64,000 nucleotides of DNA from Mugil cephalus. Taxonomy: Eukaryota > Chordata > Actinopteri > Mugiliformes > Mugilidae. Position numbers and translations under genes: made by a program. Of the stretch, positions 38,013 to 50,792 are shown piece by piece; position 1 is the stretch's first letter; every line of letters begins with the position of its first letter. The notes under the pieces are model-generated. The model made no database searches and had not been told where the DNA came from. It saw nothing but the letters and a program-made list of their open reading frames with translations. The stretch is taken from NCBI RefSeq assembly GCF_022458985.1, contig NC_061773.1, forward strand, positions 20,928,001-20,992,000, written 5' to 3'.

Positions 38013-38375
38013 GTCAAATTGTTGTTTTGAGCACTGTTGTATTTGCTAGAGTTGAATATAAGTTATTTTAAGTTATTTGCATTATATAATATGACCAGAG
38101 ATCATGTGCTCTGTAGAAAACAAAAGATGGATCCCACATGGTAAATTGTACCTAGGTTGTTTATATAAGTTATTGATTGCAACAAGAGTAAGAAGGCTAA
38201 TGTGCAAAGGCACATAGCCTGATGTGTTTTCATTCATTTGATTTCCATTTGAACAATAAACTGTAGTGTTTCATCACTGGAAATAAATGGTTATTTTGAT
38301 CACAATGAACCCAAACTTAGGGTCATTCCCGCCGCTGTCCTGCCACTGCTGCTCCCTACAACCACTTCCGTCTTT

Positions 38376-38756
38376 TTGTGGTCGCCATTTTGGATTGAGA
38401 GCTGTTCACTTTGAATATATAGCGTTAGCTCGCAAGAAGCTGGCCTGGCCACCGGTGCACAGTACAGAGACACCCCGAGGGCTCTAGGTGGTCCTGGCAT
38501 TCACCACTGTCTGGGTGTGCTGCTTACATGAACTGTACACCACTGTGTTCAGTCCCTCCCCCGCAAAGCTAGCAGCTGCTGCTACGAAGAAGAAGCAGAT
38601 GTGCCAGCTAGCTGGCTAGTTAGTTAGCTTAGCTGGTTAGCTGGGAGTGGGTGAGCATCAGGACGCACCGGACATCTCCATCAATCTGCACGTCCCGACC
38701 TGCCAAGATAGCTCATTTGTTAATGTCACAAAGCCAGTCTCCAGACGCATAATCAG
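38376..38756 (+). promoter_or_regulatory. adnp: adnp promoter and inferred non-coding first exon
   Basis: An ETS-type ACTTCCG (about 38364-38370) is followed by GCCATTTTG, a YY1 site, at 38384-38392. This is a common TATA-less housekeeping promoter arrangement. A good splice donor, AATCAG|GTTAGT, ends a possible first exon at 38756. The matching acceptor is at 39287, six bases before the start codon at 39293. Between lie short TTAGCT-type tandem repeats (about 38600-38645). Exon ends are inferred. Confidence 0.5.
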
Positions 38757-39292
38757 GTTAGTACAAAGCATTGTTTGAATTCATACGTGAAAAGAAAAAA
38801 AAAACATCTCGCTAGCCGGCCATGTATCGTTAGCTTTTGTGCTAAGTAGGTGACCAAGCCGACAAGACACAGCTAATTTTGGCTGATGCATGAATGCTTC
38901 CGTGTAACGCCAACAACATGCAGAGTCTCAAAGTCGGTGAACATGCGTGCGATAGTTTTAGGTCACGGATGTGCCTTGTGGTTGAGGGTTTCTGGTCAAA
39001 CCAGCGCTCAGTCAGAAGGAGGAGGGCTAAATGAAGCAAAGGACAGAAACAGCACCGACTAAAGCTGTAAACACAGATAACGATTTTATAACTTTATGTG
39101 TGGGCAGTGATTTATTGAATGTAGGCTGTTCAAAGGGTGTGCCATCCCCTATGAAGTCAGCCTGTTGTGGTGTCGATGATTGGATGACCGTGTTAATTTA
39201 CAAGGCACCACCTTAAGGGAAGGAGAATAGTCTGGCTGTGGTTTGTCTGAAGAAGAAACAAACCAAAGCGTGTTTTGTCTTTGTCAGGAGAG

Positions 39293-42152
39293 ATGTATCA
39301 GCTCCCAGTGAACAACCTTACAAGAATCAGAAGAGCCAGGAAACAGGTGAAAATAGCACTTGGAGACATTGGACTGGAGTTCTGCAAGGAGGCAGCAGAG
39401 GTGAGTGTGTTGTGGTGAGTTGCATGCGTTGTCCAATAGGCACTCAACATTAAATTGTGAACCCTCACTTACAGCCGACCTAACAGATGATTATTATTTG
39501 TTTCAAAACGCACTTGTAATCATGTTGTAATCACGTGCAATTTATGTCACATGTGAAGGGGAAAGCAGCTTAACCCTATCCTGACCATATTGCCAGATTG
39601 TTTACACATATGTCTCAGTCTTGTTTATTCTGTCCACAGGAGTTCAAAGAGTTTTGCCCAAATGATCAGTTTGTAAAAGGAAGTCTCTGCCTTGATATCT
39701 GCACATGGGATCCATCATACTCTAAAACACAGGTAAATCTTACTGATGTGTGAAAGCCTTTTTTTAAAAAAATCTTCTGTGCAAATCTCTGTGTTTTTCT
39801 TAATGCCACTTTATTTTCCCTGATGTCTTTTAGGAATATCGATCAAAGCCATTTTGCTGCTCAGAGTGCCCATTTTCTTCCAAATACTACTCAGGCTACA
39901 AGAACCATTTCCGTAATGTACACAGGAAACTCTTTGACAGTAAAATCCTGATCAACTGTCCGTACTGTGCATTCACTGCAAGCAAGAGAACTTTGGAGAC
40001 GCACGTTAAAATATTCCACATACCCAGGTCTGCACGGAACAATTATGGGGGCTCTCTGGGAACTGTGGTGGCAAAGGACAATAAAGCCTATCTCGATAGA
40101 GCTAGACAGGGCAATGGTGTGGAGAAGGCAATGTACTTTTGCAAAAAATGCACGTTCCGAGACACTCTCTATAATGTCGTGAGAAGGCACATCTACCGAG
40201 AACATTTTCAGCATATTGTCTCGCCATATCTCGGTATGGTTTCTGAATCCTCCGTCAAAAATGGTGCTAATTCTGTCAATGGCAACAATATCCTCTGTAA
40301 AAGATGCCAGTTTTCTACTCGGAGCTACGAGGCTTTGGTGCAGCATGTCATAGAGTACCACGAGCGCATTGGTGCCCAAGTGACAACCATGATAGGACAT
40401 GCTAATGTTATTATCTCCAGGCCTCAGCCCTTACCAGTCATGTCTCAGAAAGCTCCTATGATTTCCAGGGGACAGACGCTCAGAAACGAACCAATGGCAC
40501 AGTCAGTAATCGGTTATTTAAAGCCAGTGGGCCCTGTTGTTAAAAATCAGTCCTCGCTCACAGCCAGTCAGTTGCGCATGAAGGTTCCTAGCAACAGCAC
40601 TGTGCCTGAAAATTCTGGTGTTAACACTGCCCAAACGCAGAAGTGGAAGATATGTACAGTTTGCAATGAGCTTTTTCCTGAAAACCTTTATAGCGCTCAT
40701 TTTGAGAGTGCACACAAGGCAAAAAAAGTGTGGGCACTGGCCAAGTACATCATGAAAATCCACAATTTCACCAGCAAGTGTTTGCTTTGCAACCGCTATC
40801 TTCCCAGTGATACACTGCTTAACCACATGCTAATCCATGGCTTAACCTGTCCCCAGTGCCACTCTGCTTTTCACAATGTTGAAAAAATGATGGAGCATAC
40901 ATCTCAGGCTCACCCTGAAGAGTTTGTTGGACCACCAGGTGCATCACCTCTAACATTTGACCTCACCATTAAACAAGATAAGTCCAGTAACGTTCAGCTC
41001 GCTGTTCTCACTTTTAACATGAAGGAACCTGTCAATGGTCAAGATCAGGCTGCATCTGCTCAGAATAGCGTTTCACCTCTTCTCAAGCTTTCTGCTCCCA
41101 GAACGATTCAGAAGAAAAGTGGTCCACTTGCTAAAAGTTTGCATTCAGAAATTCACAACAGTGATGTGGGGAAGACTGTATGTCCTCTGTGTTTCACCAT
41201 CCTCAAAGGTCCAATCTCCGATGCTTTGTCCATGCATCTTAGGGAGCGACATCAAGTGCTCCAAACAATGCATCCTGTTGAAAAAAAGATGACGTACAAG
41301 TGCATTCACTGCTTAGGAGTGTACACCAGTAATATGGTAGCATCAACAATCACCCTGCATCTTGTGCAGTGCAGGGCTGTAGGTAGGAACCAGACAAATC
41401 AAGGCTTCAAGTCTGCTTTGACTCTCAACTCATCCGGGGCTGGCATTCTCAAGAGGCAACCACCAATGCAGGCCACACCCAACTTCAAGAAGATTAAATT
41501 AGAAAAGGCGTCCGGTAAAATTCCTGGCTCCACCATTGCAAATCAAGCCGAATCCGATGGCCTCGCCCTGGACCCTAGAAGCTATGAGCACAAGACATAC
41601 GAAGCCAGGAAGGATTTCCTGACTGCCTACTTCAACCGACGGCCATACCTTTCTCCTCAGGAACAGGAGAAGCTGTCGGCAAGTCTGTGGTTGTGGAAAT
41701 CTGACATTGCATGTCACTTTGCAGCCAAGCGCAAGATGTGTGAGGAACATTGTGAGACAAGGAAGTTGTCAGTGCTGCTTGGTTTTGACATGCAGGCTCT
41801 GAAGAAAGTTAAGCATGACTTAATTTTTGAGGAAACCAAGTTTGTCGGCCCCTCCACTGGCAGGCCCGGAGGCATCAAGTCTGCTATGCCAACCAAGCAC
41901 CGAGCGAGACAAAACACTAACTCAAAACTCAACATGTGCACAGAGATTATTTCCATAGACTTGGACAGTGAACCAGAAACGGAGGATAAACCTGCTGAGA
42001 ATGGAAATATCACAAACCAACATGAAAATGTAGAGTCCATGGAGCCGGTGGACCTGACGGATGAGACAAAACCTGCAGACAAGGATGGTCCTTCTAAGGA
42101 GGAGGGCTCTTTGCAAGATGGCAAAGCAAATGCCTGGATGACATTCTGTTAG
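39293..42152 (+). CDS. adnp: ADNP-like zinc-finger homeodomain protein
   Basis: Three coding exons: 39293-39400, 39640-39732 and 39834-42152, in phase, giving 839 residues (human ADNP 1102). The N-terminus [20 protein letters not shown] matches ADNP. Multiple C2H2-type fingers follow ([51 protein letters not shown] and others). Next come the conserved [14 protein letters not shown] and [20 protein letters not shown] blocks, [18 protein letters not shown] and [14 protein letters not shown]. The homeodomain region (about 645-725) includes [17 protein letters not shown] is a nuclear chromatin protein that works with CHD4 and HP1 in the ChAHP complex. The NAPVSIPQ octapeptide region of mammalian ADNP is missing, because the linker before the central finger is much shorter. 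The acidic tail after the homeodomain is only about 115 residues. Fish have two adnp copies; I cannot say which this is. It is not ADNP2, judging by the close match of the finger blocks. Confidence 0.9.
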
Positions 42153-42557
42153 ATTCCTGCTATTAGTGTGCCTTGGTTAATTAACATTTCAGTTCTAAAT
42201 GAGTGCATAAATTAAGGGAAGGAAATATAACTGACCTGTATAATTCCACATCACAAATATTTGGTCAGACTGCACAGGTCTCTAAAACTCCAGATGTTGA
42301 CTTCCTAACCAATATTGGAATGAAGGAAAAAAAATGGAGCATAAAAATATGGTGTATGTAAGTAACATTGTATATATGTTAGCCATTGTTGGTTAGTTTC
42401 TTCATACAGTCCGTTATTCACTGTTTTAACTGTCACAGCATATATGAAATGCTTATACTTCCATATTTTTTTCTTCAACTGTGACAGAGACCTGTATGAT
42501 ATTGTCATTTCACATCTAGGAATTGTAGGATATGTTAATTGATTACGTACACGTTTT

Positions 42558-42580
42558 AATAAATATGTTTGTTTAATAAA
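42558..42580 (+). promoter_or_regulatory. adnp: adnp poly(A) signals
   Basis: Two AATAAA hexamers at 42558-42563 and 42575-42580, about 410 bases after the stop codon. Confidence 0.65.
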
Positions 42581-42889
42581 AAGCATTTTATCGACAGCCC
42601 CTCTGTGCTAGTTATCCTTTGCGCCACATCTTCTGCACTAGATGCCGTCTTCAAACATTTTGTATGAAAAACGATGGAAAATGGAAAATGGATTTGTGGA
42701 GAGAGAAAGTAATTGAAGACCAGTCTACCCAGATAGGATTCAGTTAGTGGGAGGGGAAATGTTTTCACGGATAAACGATATTTTATAGATGGTGTTATAC
42801 CACTGATTGATACATTTTCTAATGAAATCACAAAGTGTGAACAAGATTTCTTTGTAGCACCAAAGTATAATCAGCTTTAAGTGCAAGTG

Positions 42890-43320
42890 GGTTCAGGTAA
42901 AACGGCATTATTAAGACTAACATTGAATTTAGGGACTCTGTGGAGTCTTAAAAAGTCTAAAATTTGATCATCTCAATTTAAGGCCCTAAGAAGTCTTAAA
43001 TACAAGCATATTTTGCATTATAGGACTTAAATTTAGTCTAATAAAGTCTTAAATCCTTAGTCCATTTATTACTGCTTTATTTGCAGTATGACTCCCTCTG
43101 GCGCTGACCTACTGTGTTTCTGATCCTCATTAGTGGAGCCCACCTCAGGGATGTCCTGAGTTGATAGTTGAATGACAATAAATTCAGTTTTGAAGTAATT
43201 CTGGGTCTCTGATTTTCCTTATTTTTTTGTACTTCGTGTAGGTCTTACATTTAACCCATAATTATCTAAAAAGGTCTTAAATTACTCTTGTTCAAAACTG
43301 CAGAAACCCTGATAGTAGAC
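42890..43320. repeat. MITE-like repeat with AGTCTTAAA blocks
   Basis: Repeated AGTCTTAAA/TAAGACTTA-type blocks between about 42930 and 43280, ending with a CTGCAGAAACCCTG sequence. I recognise this as the terminal type of a non-autonomous hAT-like element in fish. The left end is not clear. No coding capacity. Confidence 0.4.
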
Positions 43321-43439
43321 CGATTAATATATTCATTCATCAGATGCCGAGCCAGAAATGTGAACGTGGAAGTTACACAAAACATACAGATACATGCCCT
43401 ACAATGCTTTTGTTGTCATACTGCGGACCTCCTCACTTC

Positions 43440-43635
43440 CGGGGTGTTTCGCTCCTTGATTGGTTCAGAATTGGAAGGGGGCGGGGCCGGAAACGCAATT
43501 GGCCAACCGCCAGCGTTTATCTGTGTCCAGGCCACAGAGTCTGAAGCTGCAAAAATGTCGCGTTTGCATTCACAGCAATATCTTTTATTAACTCCGTAGC
43601 TACATTCTCACCCGAAAAACATCCCAATAGCGGCG
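43440..43635 (+). promoter_or_regulatory. bcl2l1: bcl2l1 promoter and inferred non-coding first exon
   Basis: A GC-rich patch contains an inverted CCAAT box (GATTGGTTC, about 43459) and a GGGGCGGGGC Sp1-type site at about 43480-43489. A strong donor, GGCG|GTAAGTG, ends at 43635. The acceptor TTCTTTCAG at 44236 opens the exon holding the ATG at 44369. Boundaries upstream are approximate. Confidence 0.5.
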
Positions 43636-44368
43636 GTAAGTGTTACAGTCAGTAACGACGACCACACAGCAGCGCCTTGGAAGTAGTTTGTAGTTGTTTT
43701 CGGAGCGTTTCCTGTGACCAGTGTAGCAGCTAGTTAGCACACTATGCTAAAATAGATTGAACCTAACTGCGTTATATGTGGCTGGAGATGACAAGTTGGC
43801 ATCTAGATGCACATATTTGGAATGAAACACATCGTTATGATTCAGTATTATTGCACTTTATGATGATACATTGGAAATGCTGCTAGTTGGCTAATGCTAG
43901 CTGTGCATTAGCTCATATCTAACGTTATTTTTCAGTGTTGCGTTTATTTTTAAATATCTGGGCATGTTTTTTGGTCCTTTTGTTTCCAGCTATGCGGTTG
44001 GGAAAGTTTGCATCGTCTTACACAACATCATTGTGTGTAAACACAGCAGACAAGTGTCTAAAGTCCTTGTGTAAATTTACTGCAGAAATCAGCAAAGATA
44101 AGGGGGATGAAAATGTCTCCAGAGTGGAAGGAGGACACATGTCAAGCAATCTTACTCTTGAGAGAAGGATATCCTGCATGGGCTGTAAAATGTTTAAAGG
44201 AAATTGTGTAACTGTGTCATCTCTGTGTTCTTTCAGGCTGCTGTTGGTAGCTGCAACATTAAGTGAAACCACTCTAATGTGATGGCTGACGGACTGGGAG
44301 GAATGGCTGAAGAAATCATGGCGTCTGATTAGGCTGGCTGTGTGTTTGAGGTTCACAGTGTAGAAATA

Positions 44369-45275
44369 ATGTACAGCAACAGGGAGCTGGTCGAGTTCTT
44401 TATCAGCAACAGGCTGGCTCAGAGGAACTACCGAACCCATCTGCTGAGGCCGCAAGGTGCTGCTGGAAGGACCGAAGACGACAAGGCCACCTCGGAGGCC
44501 AGCAATGGTTTGCTGGTCAACAGCAGGGGTGTACAGCCCAGGACATCTTGTCCTCCAGGGGCTGGAGTAGAGGCTGTAAAATCAGCTCTTCGGGACTCTG
44601 CAAATGAGTTTGAACTTCTCTTCACACAAGCTTTTAGTGACCTCTCCTCACAGCTTGACATCACACCTGACACAGCCTACCACAGCTTTAAGAGCGTGAT
44701 GGACGAGGTGTTCAAGAATGGAGTCAACTGGGGTCGTGTAGTGGGCCTGTTCGTCTTTGGCGGCGTACTTTGTGTTGAGTGCATTGAGAAGGATATGAGC
44801 GAGCTTGTTCCCCGCATCGCAGACTGGATGACCATGTACCTAGATGAAAACATCAGTGACTGGATTGAAAGCCAAGGAGGATGGGTAAGTCGCCGGGAGA
44901 TGGAGATCAATATGCTATTACAGGCACCGTGACACTGTGGTGATGTGTAGATCCAATACAGATGTGCATCGATGTTGACTGTAATAAGCAGATTGGGTGT
45001 TAGCCATGGCAAGACTGACCCAATAGCTTCTTTGCAGCGTTATAATAAAATTGTAATTCATATGTGCTTTTGACACTGTTTGGAATGTAAATAGTTTTTA
45101 GTCATATTGTTTTTGTTTTGTTTTTTTATTTCAGGACTGCTTTGCTGAGCTTTTTGGGCAAGATGCCATGGCAGAAGCGAGGAGATCTCGAGAGACCGTG
45201 AGGAGATGGCTGCTAGTTGGAGTGGCGCTGCTAACAGGAGTGCTGGCTGGTGTGTTCATCGCTAAGAAGCTGTGA
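44369..45275 (+). CDS. bcl2l1: Bcl-xL-type apoptosis regulator
   Basis: Two coding exons, 44369-44884 and 45135-45275, give 218 residues (human Bcl-xL 233). The intron falls after GGW of BH2, as in BCL2 and BCL2L1. BH4 is at the N-terminus (NRELVEFFISNRLAQRNY). A short, variable loop (about 25-65) follows. The BH3 region is at about 70-84 (VKSALRDSANEFELL). BH1 is at about 114-132 with NWGR at 120-123, and BH2 starts about 164 (DWIESQGGW-DCFAELFG). A hydrophobic tail anchor (about 196-214) ends in IAKKL. The family guards the mitochondrial outer membrane by binding BAX, BAK and BH3-only proteins. Compared with human LREAGDEFEL, the BH3 core here reads LRDSANEFEL, so the Gly-Asp pair is Ala-Asn. 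BH1 and BH2 look intact, so I keep an anti-apoptotic call. A poly(A) signal is at 45330. Confidence 0.92.
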
Positions 45276-45329
45276 AGGTGCGGCATCCCATTCGTCACGA
45301 CATATCCTGCGTAATGCTACGCCAATATG

Positions 45330-45335
45330 AATAAA
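45330..45335 (+). promoter_or_regulatory. bcl2l1: bcl2l1 poly(A) signal
   Basis: AATAAA 55 bases after the stop codon; would give a very short 3' UTR. A longer transcript is possible. Confidence 0.55.
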
Positions 45336-46387
45336 ACTAAATCGTTAATGTTTACATAAAAAGCCCAGTCTGCTTGTGCACTGACAGAATGTGGATAGGC
45401 TAAAGCAGTGTGTGGGAGTATCTATAATATGTAGCTTGGGGAGCTGTTAAACTTCTCACCCTGCTTCGTTCAATGTCTTTTTTTTATTTTTTTTTATTAT
45501 TTTATTTTTTTTTTAAATGTGTGGTATTCCAATACGTTGAGATCACATGGAAGCTAATTATTTGATTGCAATAACATCCAAATGCAAAAAGTATTTTTGG
45601 CGGTTAGACGAAGATCCGAAGCGGCATCATGAGTCCCAGACAAAGGAAGGAGAAAGGGACAGGAGACAAGACGCTGGTCGTGTGGGTGCAGAGATAGCAG
45701 ATGGCTGATTAAGACCTCGGATAAAGACCCCCCGGGACAACCCGGATACAGTAGAGATTGAAGAGGAGGAGGAAGGTTGCACGATAAACTGAAAGCAGAG
45801 TGACAGATTTACAGTGAACATAGACTTGGGACTGATTGGCTCAAAGCAGATCATTGGACAACAACAAGTTGATATTGAGAAAGAAGTGATTTTGACAGCT
45901 CGTGGTCGAGCAGACGAGACTAGAGCAGCAGGAATCGTCAATATTCACTGTACAAAAATATAGATCGAATGAAAAGATCTTCCCTAAGCTCTAATCCAGT
46001 TTTTGAAGAGACTCTCTCTCCAGACTGGATGTGCTTTAAATGAACCCGATAAGCTAAAAAAGACCGAAAAACAGATCGCAGCTGGTTTGGTGAGACTGCT
46101 TATTTTTTATTTTTTACTTTGTGTATTAAGGACCAATTTTTATGACTTACAAACTGACAGCTGACAGAATATATAAGTTATATTTCCTTTTCACTGTGTA
46201 ATGCTCAGCTCCTTGTGTTGGCTGTGCTGGAGTTTAAGGCATGCTTAAAAAAAATAAATATATTTATGTTTTTCTCGCGTCTTTGTTTTCTTTGGTCGTA
46301 TGGATTGTCCAAAAAAAAAAAAAAAAGCAAAGTGAAAGTATACATAAAACTATTTTCTCTATCCAACACACTGTATTATACTTACAC

Positions 46388-46995
46388 TGATCAGCCACAA
46401 CATCAAAGGCACGTATGGGTAAAGTGAATAACATGATTGATCTCATTACGGTCTAATACGGGTCGTGGCATTTATGAGGGTGTTACTTTAAGGTGTATCA
46501 TCCCCTGAACATTGCTGCAGACCATGACATCATCATCCTGGTGTCAAGTGTTTCCCAGATGAACAACTCCTTTGCCCCCTGCCATCCAGCGGTGGATGAG
46601 TCACCGCGGACACATAAAAAACAAACTATTGATTCAAGAGTGTGTTCTGACACTTTGTTATCAGAACCAACATGAAAGTTTTCAGCAATCTCAGCTACAG
46701 TAAATCGTCTGTTGGATCCAAACGCGCACGCCAGCCCTCGCTCCACGTGTGCATCAGTGAGCCTTGGCCAACCGTGACACTGTTATTGTTTCACAACACT
46801 GCAGACTGGGAACTCACTACAAAAAGCTGCAGTCTTGTCTTCACCTTGTCTATTGTTCCTTCTTCTAAAACATCAACTTTAAGGAAAAGGTGTTCACTTG
46901 CTGCCGGACATATCCCACCCACTGACAAGTTCTACAATATATAGAGATGAATAGTGTTATTTGCTTCACTGGACATATTGTTATGGCTGCCCATG
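46388..46995 (-). mobile_element. Internally deleted Tc1-like element
   Basis: The left end begins CACTGATCAGCCACAACATC and the right end is its imperfect inverse (TTGTTATGGCTG), with similarity over about 50 bases. On the minus strand a transposase N-terminal piece with RRFTVAEIAENFHVGSDNKVSEHT is readable, then sequence from further down the element, so the catalytic core is mostly deleted. About 600 bases long against roughly 1.6 kb for a complete element. Plain DNA transposon, inactive. Confidence 0.75.
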
Positions 46996-47139
46996 CATAT
47001 GTCCCCTATATGACTCAGAACAATGACGAGAATAAGTGAAATATATTCTAAATATCACTGAAGTCACGATTCTCAATATTCTTAATATAAAAAGAGAATT
47101 AACATGTGAATGTTGTTGGCATCAGGCCATTGGAAAACA

Positions 47140-47620
47140 CTACCAGTCAAAAGTTTTACAACAGTGTGCAGTACCCTCTGTTGGTCAGGGCTTCATCCTC
47201 GTATAGTAAGATAATGACCCAACACTTTAGTCCAAGCTCTACCAGAATGACCTCAGGATAAAAACATGACGAAAAGCTTGAAAACATGGAGTGGACCAGA
47301 GGCCCAGTCTCTAGACTTTGACCCCATTGAGCTGGACAGAAGAGTGGAAGCAAAGCACCTGACAAGTGCCACACATTTCTGGGAACTTCTACAACAAAAT
47401 TAGGAAGAACTCTCTGAAAAATATTTGATTTACTTTCTAGAAAGACGTGTTTTCACATGTTAAATCAGCCTAAGATGGTTACTTTGACAAGTTGAATATA
47501 TTATGTTATATATGAGGATTGTGCATTGATTCCATGATTTTTCTTTAACTTCAGTTTTTTTATTTGGTCTGTGACATTAAACTGCATACAATTCAATATT
47601 TTAAAAAAGTAAATATTGAA
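47140..47620 (+). mobile_element. Internally deleted Tc1-like element
   Basis: Starts with ACACTACCAGTCAAAAGTTT, the same terminal repeat as the two palindromes in this window. It then jumps to the end of a transposase: NDP and QNDLRIKT-like pieces near 47213-47265, then GACTTTGACCCCATTGAGCT at about 47315, corresponding to the SPDLNPIE region. The centre of the gene is missing and the frame is broken. The right terminus was not clearly found. Confidence 0.75.
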
Positions 47621-48996
47621 GTGTTCTACAGCTTTTGGGCGGCAGCGTATGTGTTGCCTAAAATATGTTCAAATAAACACCCACTTTACACGATTTGCTT
47701 TACTGGATCTCGTGGCTTTCAGTGTTCTTTGTTTCAAAAGAGCCGAGACGCACCGTCCCCGTCCTAATTTCATTTTCAGTAGCATCATAATGTGCTCCAG
47801 CTGTGGAGACGAACAACGCACACAGTCACATAAGTGCACGTTATCTCTGAACTGCAGTGTTCAGAGTTTTACATCCTGTGCACAACGTCAGTTAGGGGGG
47901 GGAAAAATGGAGCTGCAGTACCGTCTTCTGACCACGTGGGAGTGCTCACGTACCACATATTTCACAGACGCGCTATACACGAACCTGTGGTAGTTAAATT
48001 TGACTAGTTGTATGCAGAACTAACCATCGTTGTGGTTGAATGATGTTCTCAAGTGACACTTTTTTTTTTCCCCCCAATTTATCCTCGGGGGACCCTAAAT
48101 CAGACCCCGATTTAGCCCAGCGAAGTGTCATAAGACTCACTTAAACTGATAATATAATACAGTATAATATAATGCTATTGCTCAGTGTTTTCCATGTTGT
48201 CGTAGAGTCTACGAGGATGTTCTGCAGCTCTGGGAGGGGGGGATACACCGAGCTGAAAATGGAAAAGAGAAAAGGCAGTGAAGTGGCAGGAGAGAAGAAG
48301 GCCACTAACGGATGGCCCTGTGAGTGAGCTGGAGCAGGCCTGTGGTTGCTAATCTATCCCCGTCATTTGTTGCCATTTCCCCAGAGCAGAACCGACAGCT
48401 GCAACAGATAAACAGTAGATAGAGACAGTTGAGGAAAAGGAGTATAAATTATGGATGTGCTTGCCAAATCATCTTGATTTTTTTCTTTCTTTCTTTCTTT
48501 CTTTTGCACTTTTTACTTGTTTTGCTCGTTATGATGAGTCACGCGGAGGTCAACACTGAGTGGTTTTCTCTACTTAAGTCTGGTTTAGGGAAAAGTTTGA
48601 TGTGATAAAAGGCTTCAAACAGAAACCCCCTCATGTCACTCTGTAACATTACAGGGGATTATTACCGTTGATTACCATCATCACGGTCTTCAGGGAATCA
48701 ACAGGGTTCAGAGCTGTAATGGCTGACTGCTGATGAAATTTAAATGCGCTAAGAAGAAGATTAAACGACTTCGGCGGATTCATTTCCTACTCAGGTGTTT
48801 GGTAATTTGATAAATGACTTTGCTAAAAATTCTTATGATCTAAAGTTCTGCCTGAGACTTCGTATATCAACAATCCTCTCAGTGGTGCGTGTCACGCTGT
48901 GGGTGGCGTGTACAGATGTTCACAGGGCCAAAAACATAAATGAAAGTCTTATTTCTCTTTGACGTCTGCAACGAAGCGTGCACAGATCGTGAAAGG

Positions 48997-48997
<1 letters not shown>

Positions 48998-49044
<47 letters not shown>
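48998..49044. repeat. (CA)n microsatellite
   Basis: Pure CA dinucleotide tract of about 46 bases. Confidence 0.95.
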
Positions 49045-49046
<2 letters not shown>

Positions 49047-50792
49047 TCACAAGGTGAGTGGTAAATGAAGCATGGGTCCCATCAGAATAATGGAACGTGA
49101 CAGGATTCGTTAGACACAAACATCTCCACCGACGCTCAGGTGCTTGAAGCAGCACTTTGCCGGCCTTTTAGGCGACTTGAGTGATATGTCTCTTTGTCTT
49201 TGCGGCGCTGTTAGTGCAACACAGTGGCCCTCACGGACTAACTGACAGGGAGAGGGCGAGGGTGGCGGTGCCAGCAGCAGGTGGATGGTTTGGGGTCTGT
49301 GGCCTCAGTGATAACTTATCAGTCATCCCCCAGTCCTGAGCGAGCAACCCCAGCCCTGCTGCTCAGCATAAAAACACACTACACACACACACACACATGC
49401 TACTGGGCTGCGCCGACTTGCATGACGTTTTGAATGAACTGTTACGGAAACGCCAATGGATTCAGCGCAGCCGGATTGTGTTTGTGTGTTGTGCGGCAAT
49501 GTTTTGTCACAGCAGTTTACCTAAACAGCCTCACGTAATCTGATCTAATCTAATCTGTTAAAACATGGCCACAAGCGTGATGAGCATGAGACAGCCTCCT
49601 CTGGTTTATTGAGTAGGATTCCTCTTTATAAACAATCAGCTCAGCTTATAGAAAAACTGAGTAATCACACATATCTTAAAAATATTTCTAAATATTAATA
49701 CATAGTTTTTACTTTAAGTAAATATTCTTAATTCTACTTTATTATTGTACATGCTTCTCGTCCAATACATTTTAAAATTTATTGTTAATGAGCCACTGGA
49801 ATGGTATGTAGTAGTTATAATTGTGACATTTTGCGTTTTTATGATATGGTATGAAAAAAAAACAATGTGTTGCTTCTTTCACTTGTGTAAAAAATCTCAG
49901 TGTTTATCATTTTGAATGACACAGAGAACACAGACCAAATCCATTACACAGGCACTTCCAGACACAGATCATTTGATTATACTTTCATTAAAACCCGCTG
50001 TGTAATAACGCTTCAAAGCGGCGTATGAGACATCCGCAACCAACAGTAACAGGCACATATATGTACTCATTTCACTTAGCTGTGTCCTGTGTAGTGTCGC
50101 TGTCTTATTGTGTAGCAGAACGGGAACCCGCGACAAGTTGTGAGCGCAATTTAAATTAAACAAATTAAACAAATCTACTTTTTATGTTATCTTGTATCAT
50201 AAAAAAAACAAAAAAAAAGCAAAAAAATAAAGAAATTTCACATCTATGTTCAGCTTTCTTCAGTTTATATATGTGGGAAGAAATTAGACACGCACAATGA
50301 TGTGATCATCTGCTCTTTGCATTCAAGCGTGGCATGAAAGTGGAAAACTGATGTGAAAAAAAAATCCCCTCCCAGGCACTTAAACAGAGATGAGTAATAA
50401 TTAAAAACACAAACATAACCTTATGACTTTTCTATGTGTGTGTGTGTGAGAGGGAGAGAGAGAAGGAGGGGGGGGGGGCACACACAAGCCAGTTGTGCAT
50501 CAACTGGCCGTGCTGGTCTAAATATAAAACCAGGCAAAAGTGTTTCACATTAGTTGAGTGTTTGTCACTTCTACAGAATGGATTATTTGCATACCCGCTA
50601 CCTACAATTACACTGTCAAAGTCTGCGCGCTGCCTGCACAAAGACACCACTGTACCTGAGCAGGGGGAGTACAATAACGCCACACAGGAGGCATTACTGC
50701 GGTCAGGAGACACGGTGTAACAGATGAGCTGACTGCTCAGACAATTTGAAACAAAAGCCTTCATAAGTCCGACAGGAGTCCAACTCATGCAT

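Larger units (their letters stand above)
45340..50780. other. Intergenic region between bcl2l1 and gata1
   Basis: No supported exon. Contents are A/T homopolymers at about 45478-45515, a purine-rich stretch at 45600-46000 of unknown nature, two Tc1-like remnants (46388-46995 and 47140-47620), a TTTC run at about 48483-48505 and a CA repeat at about 49000. The segments at 47980-48990 and 49060-50430 look unique. Confidence 0.5.
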
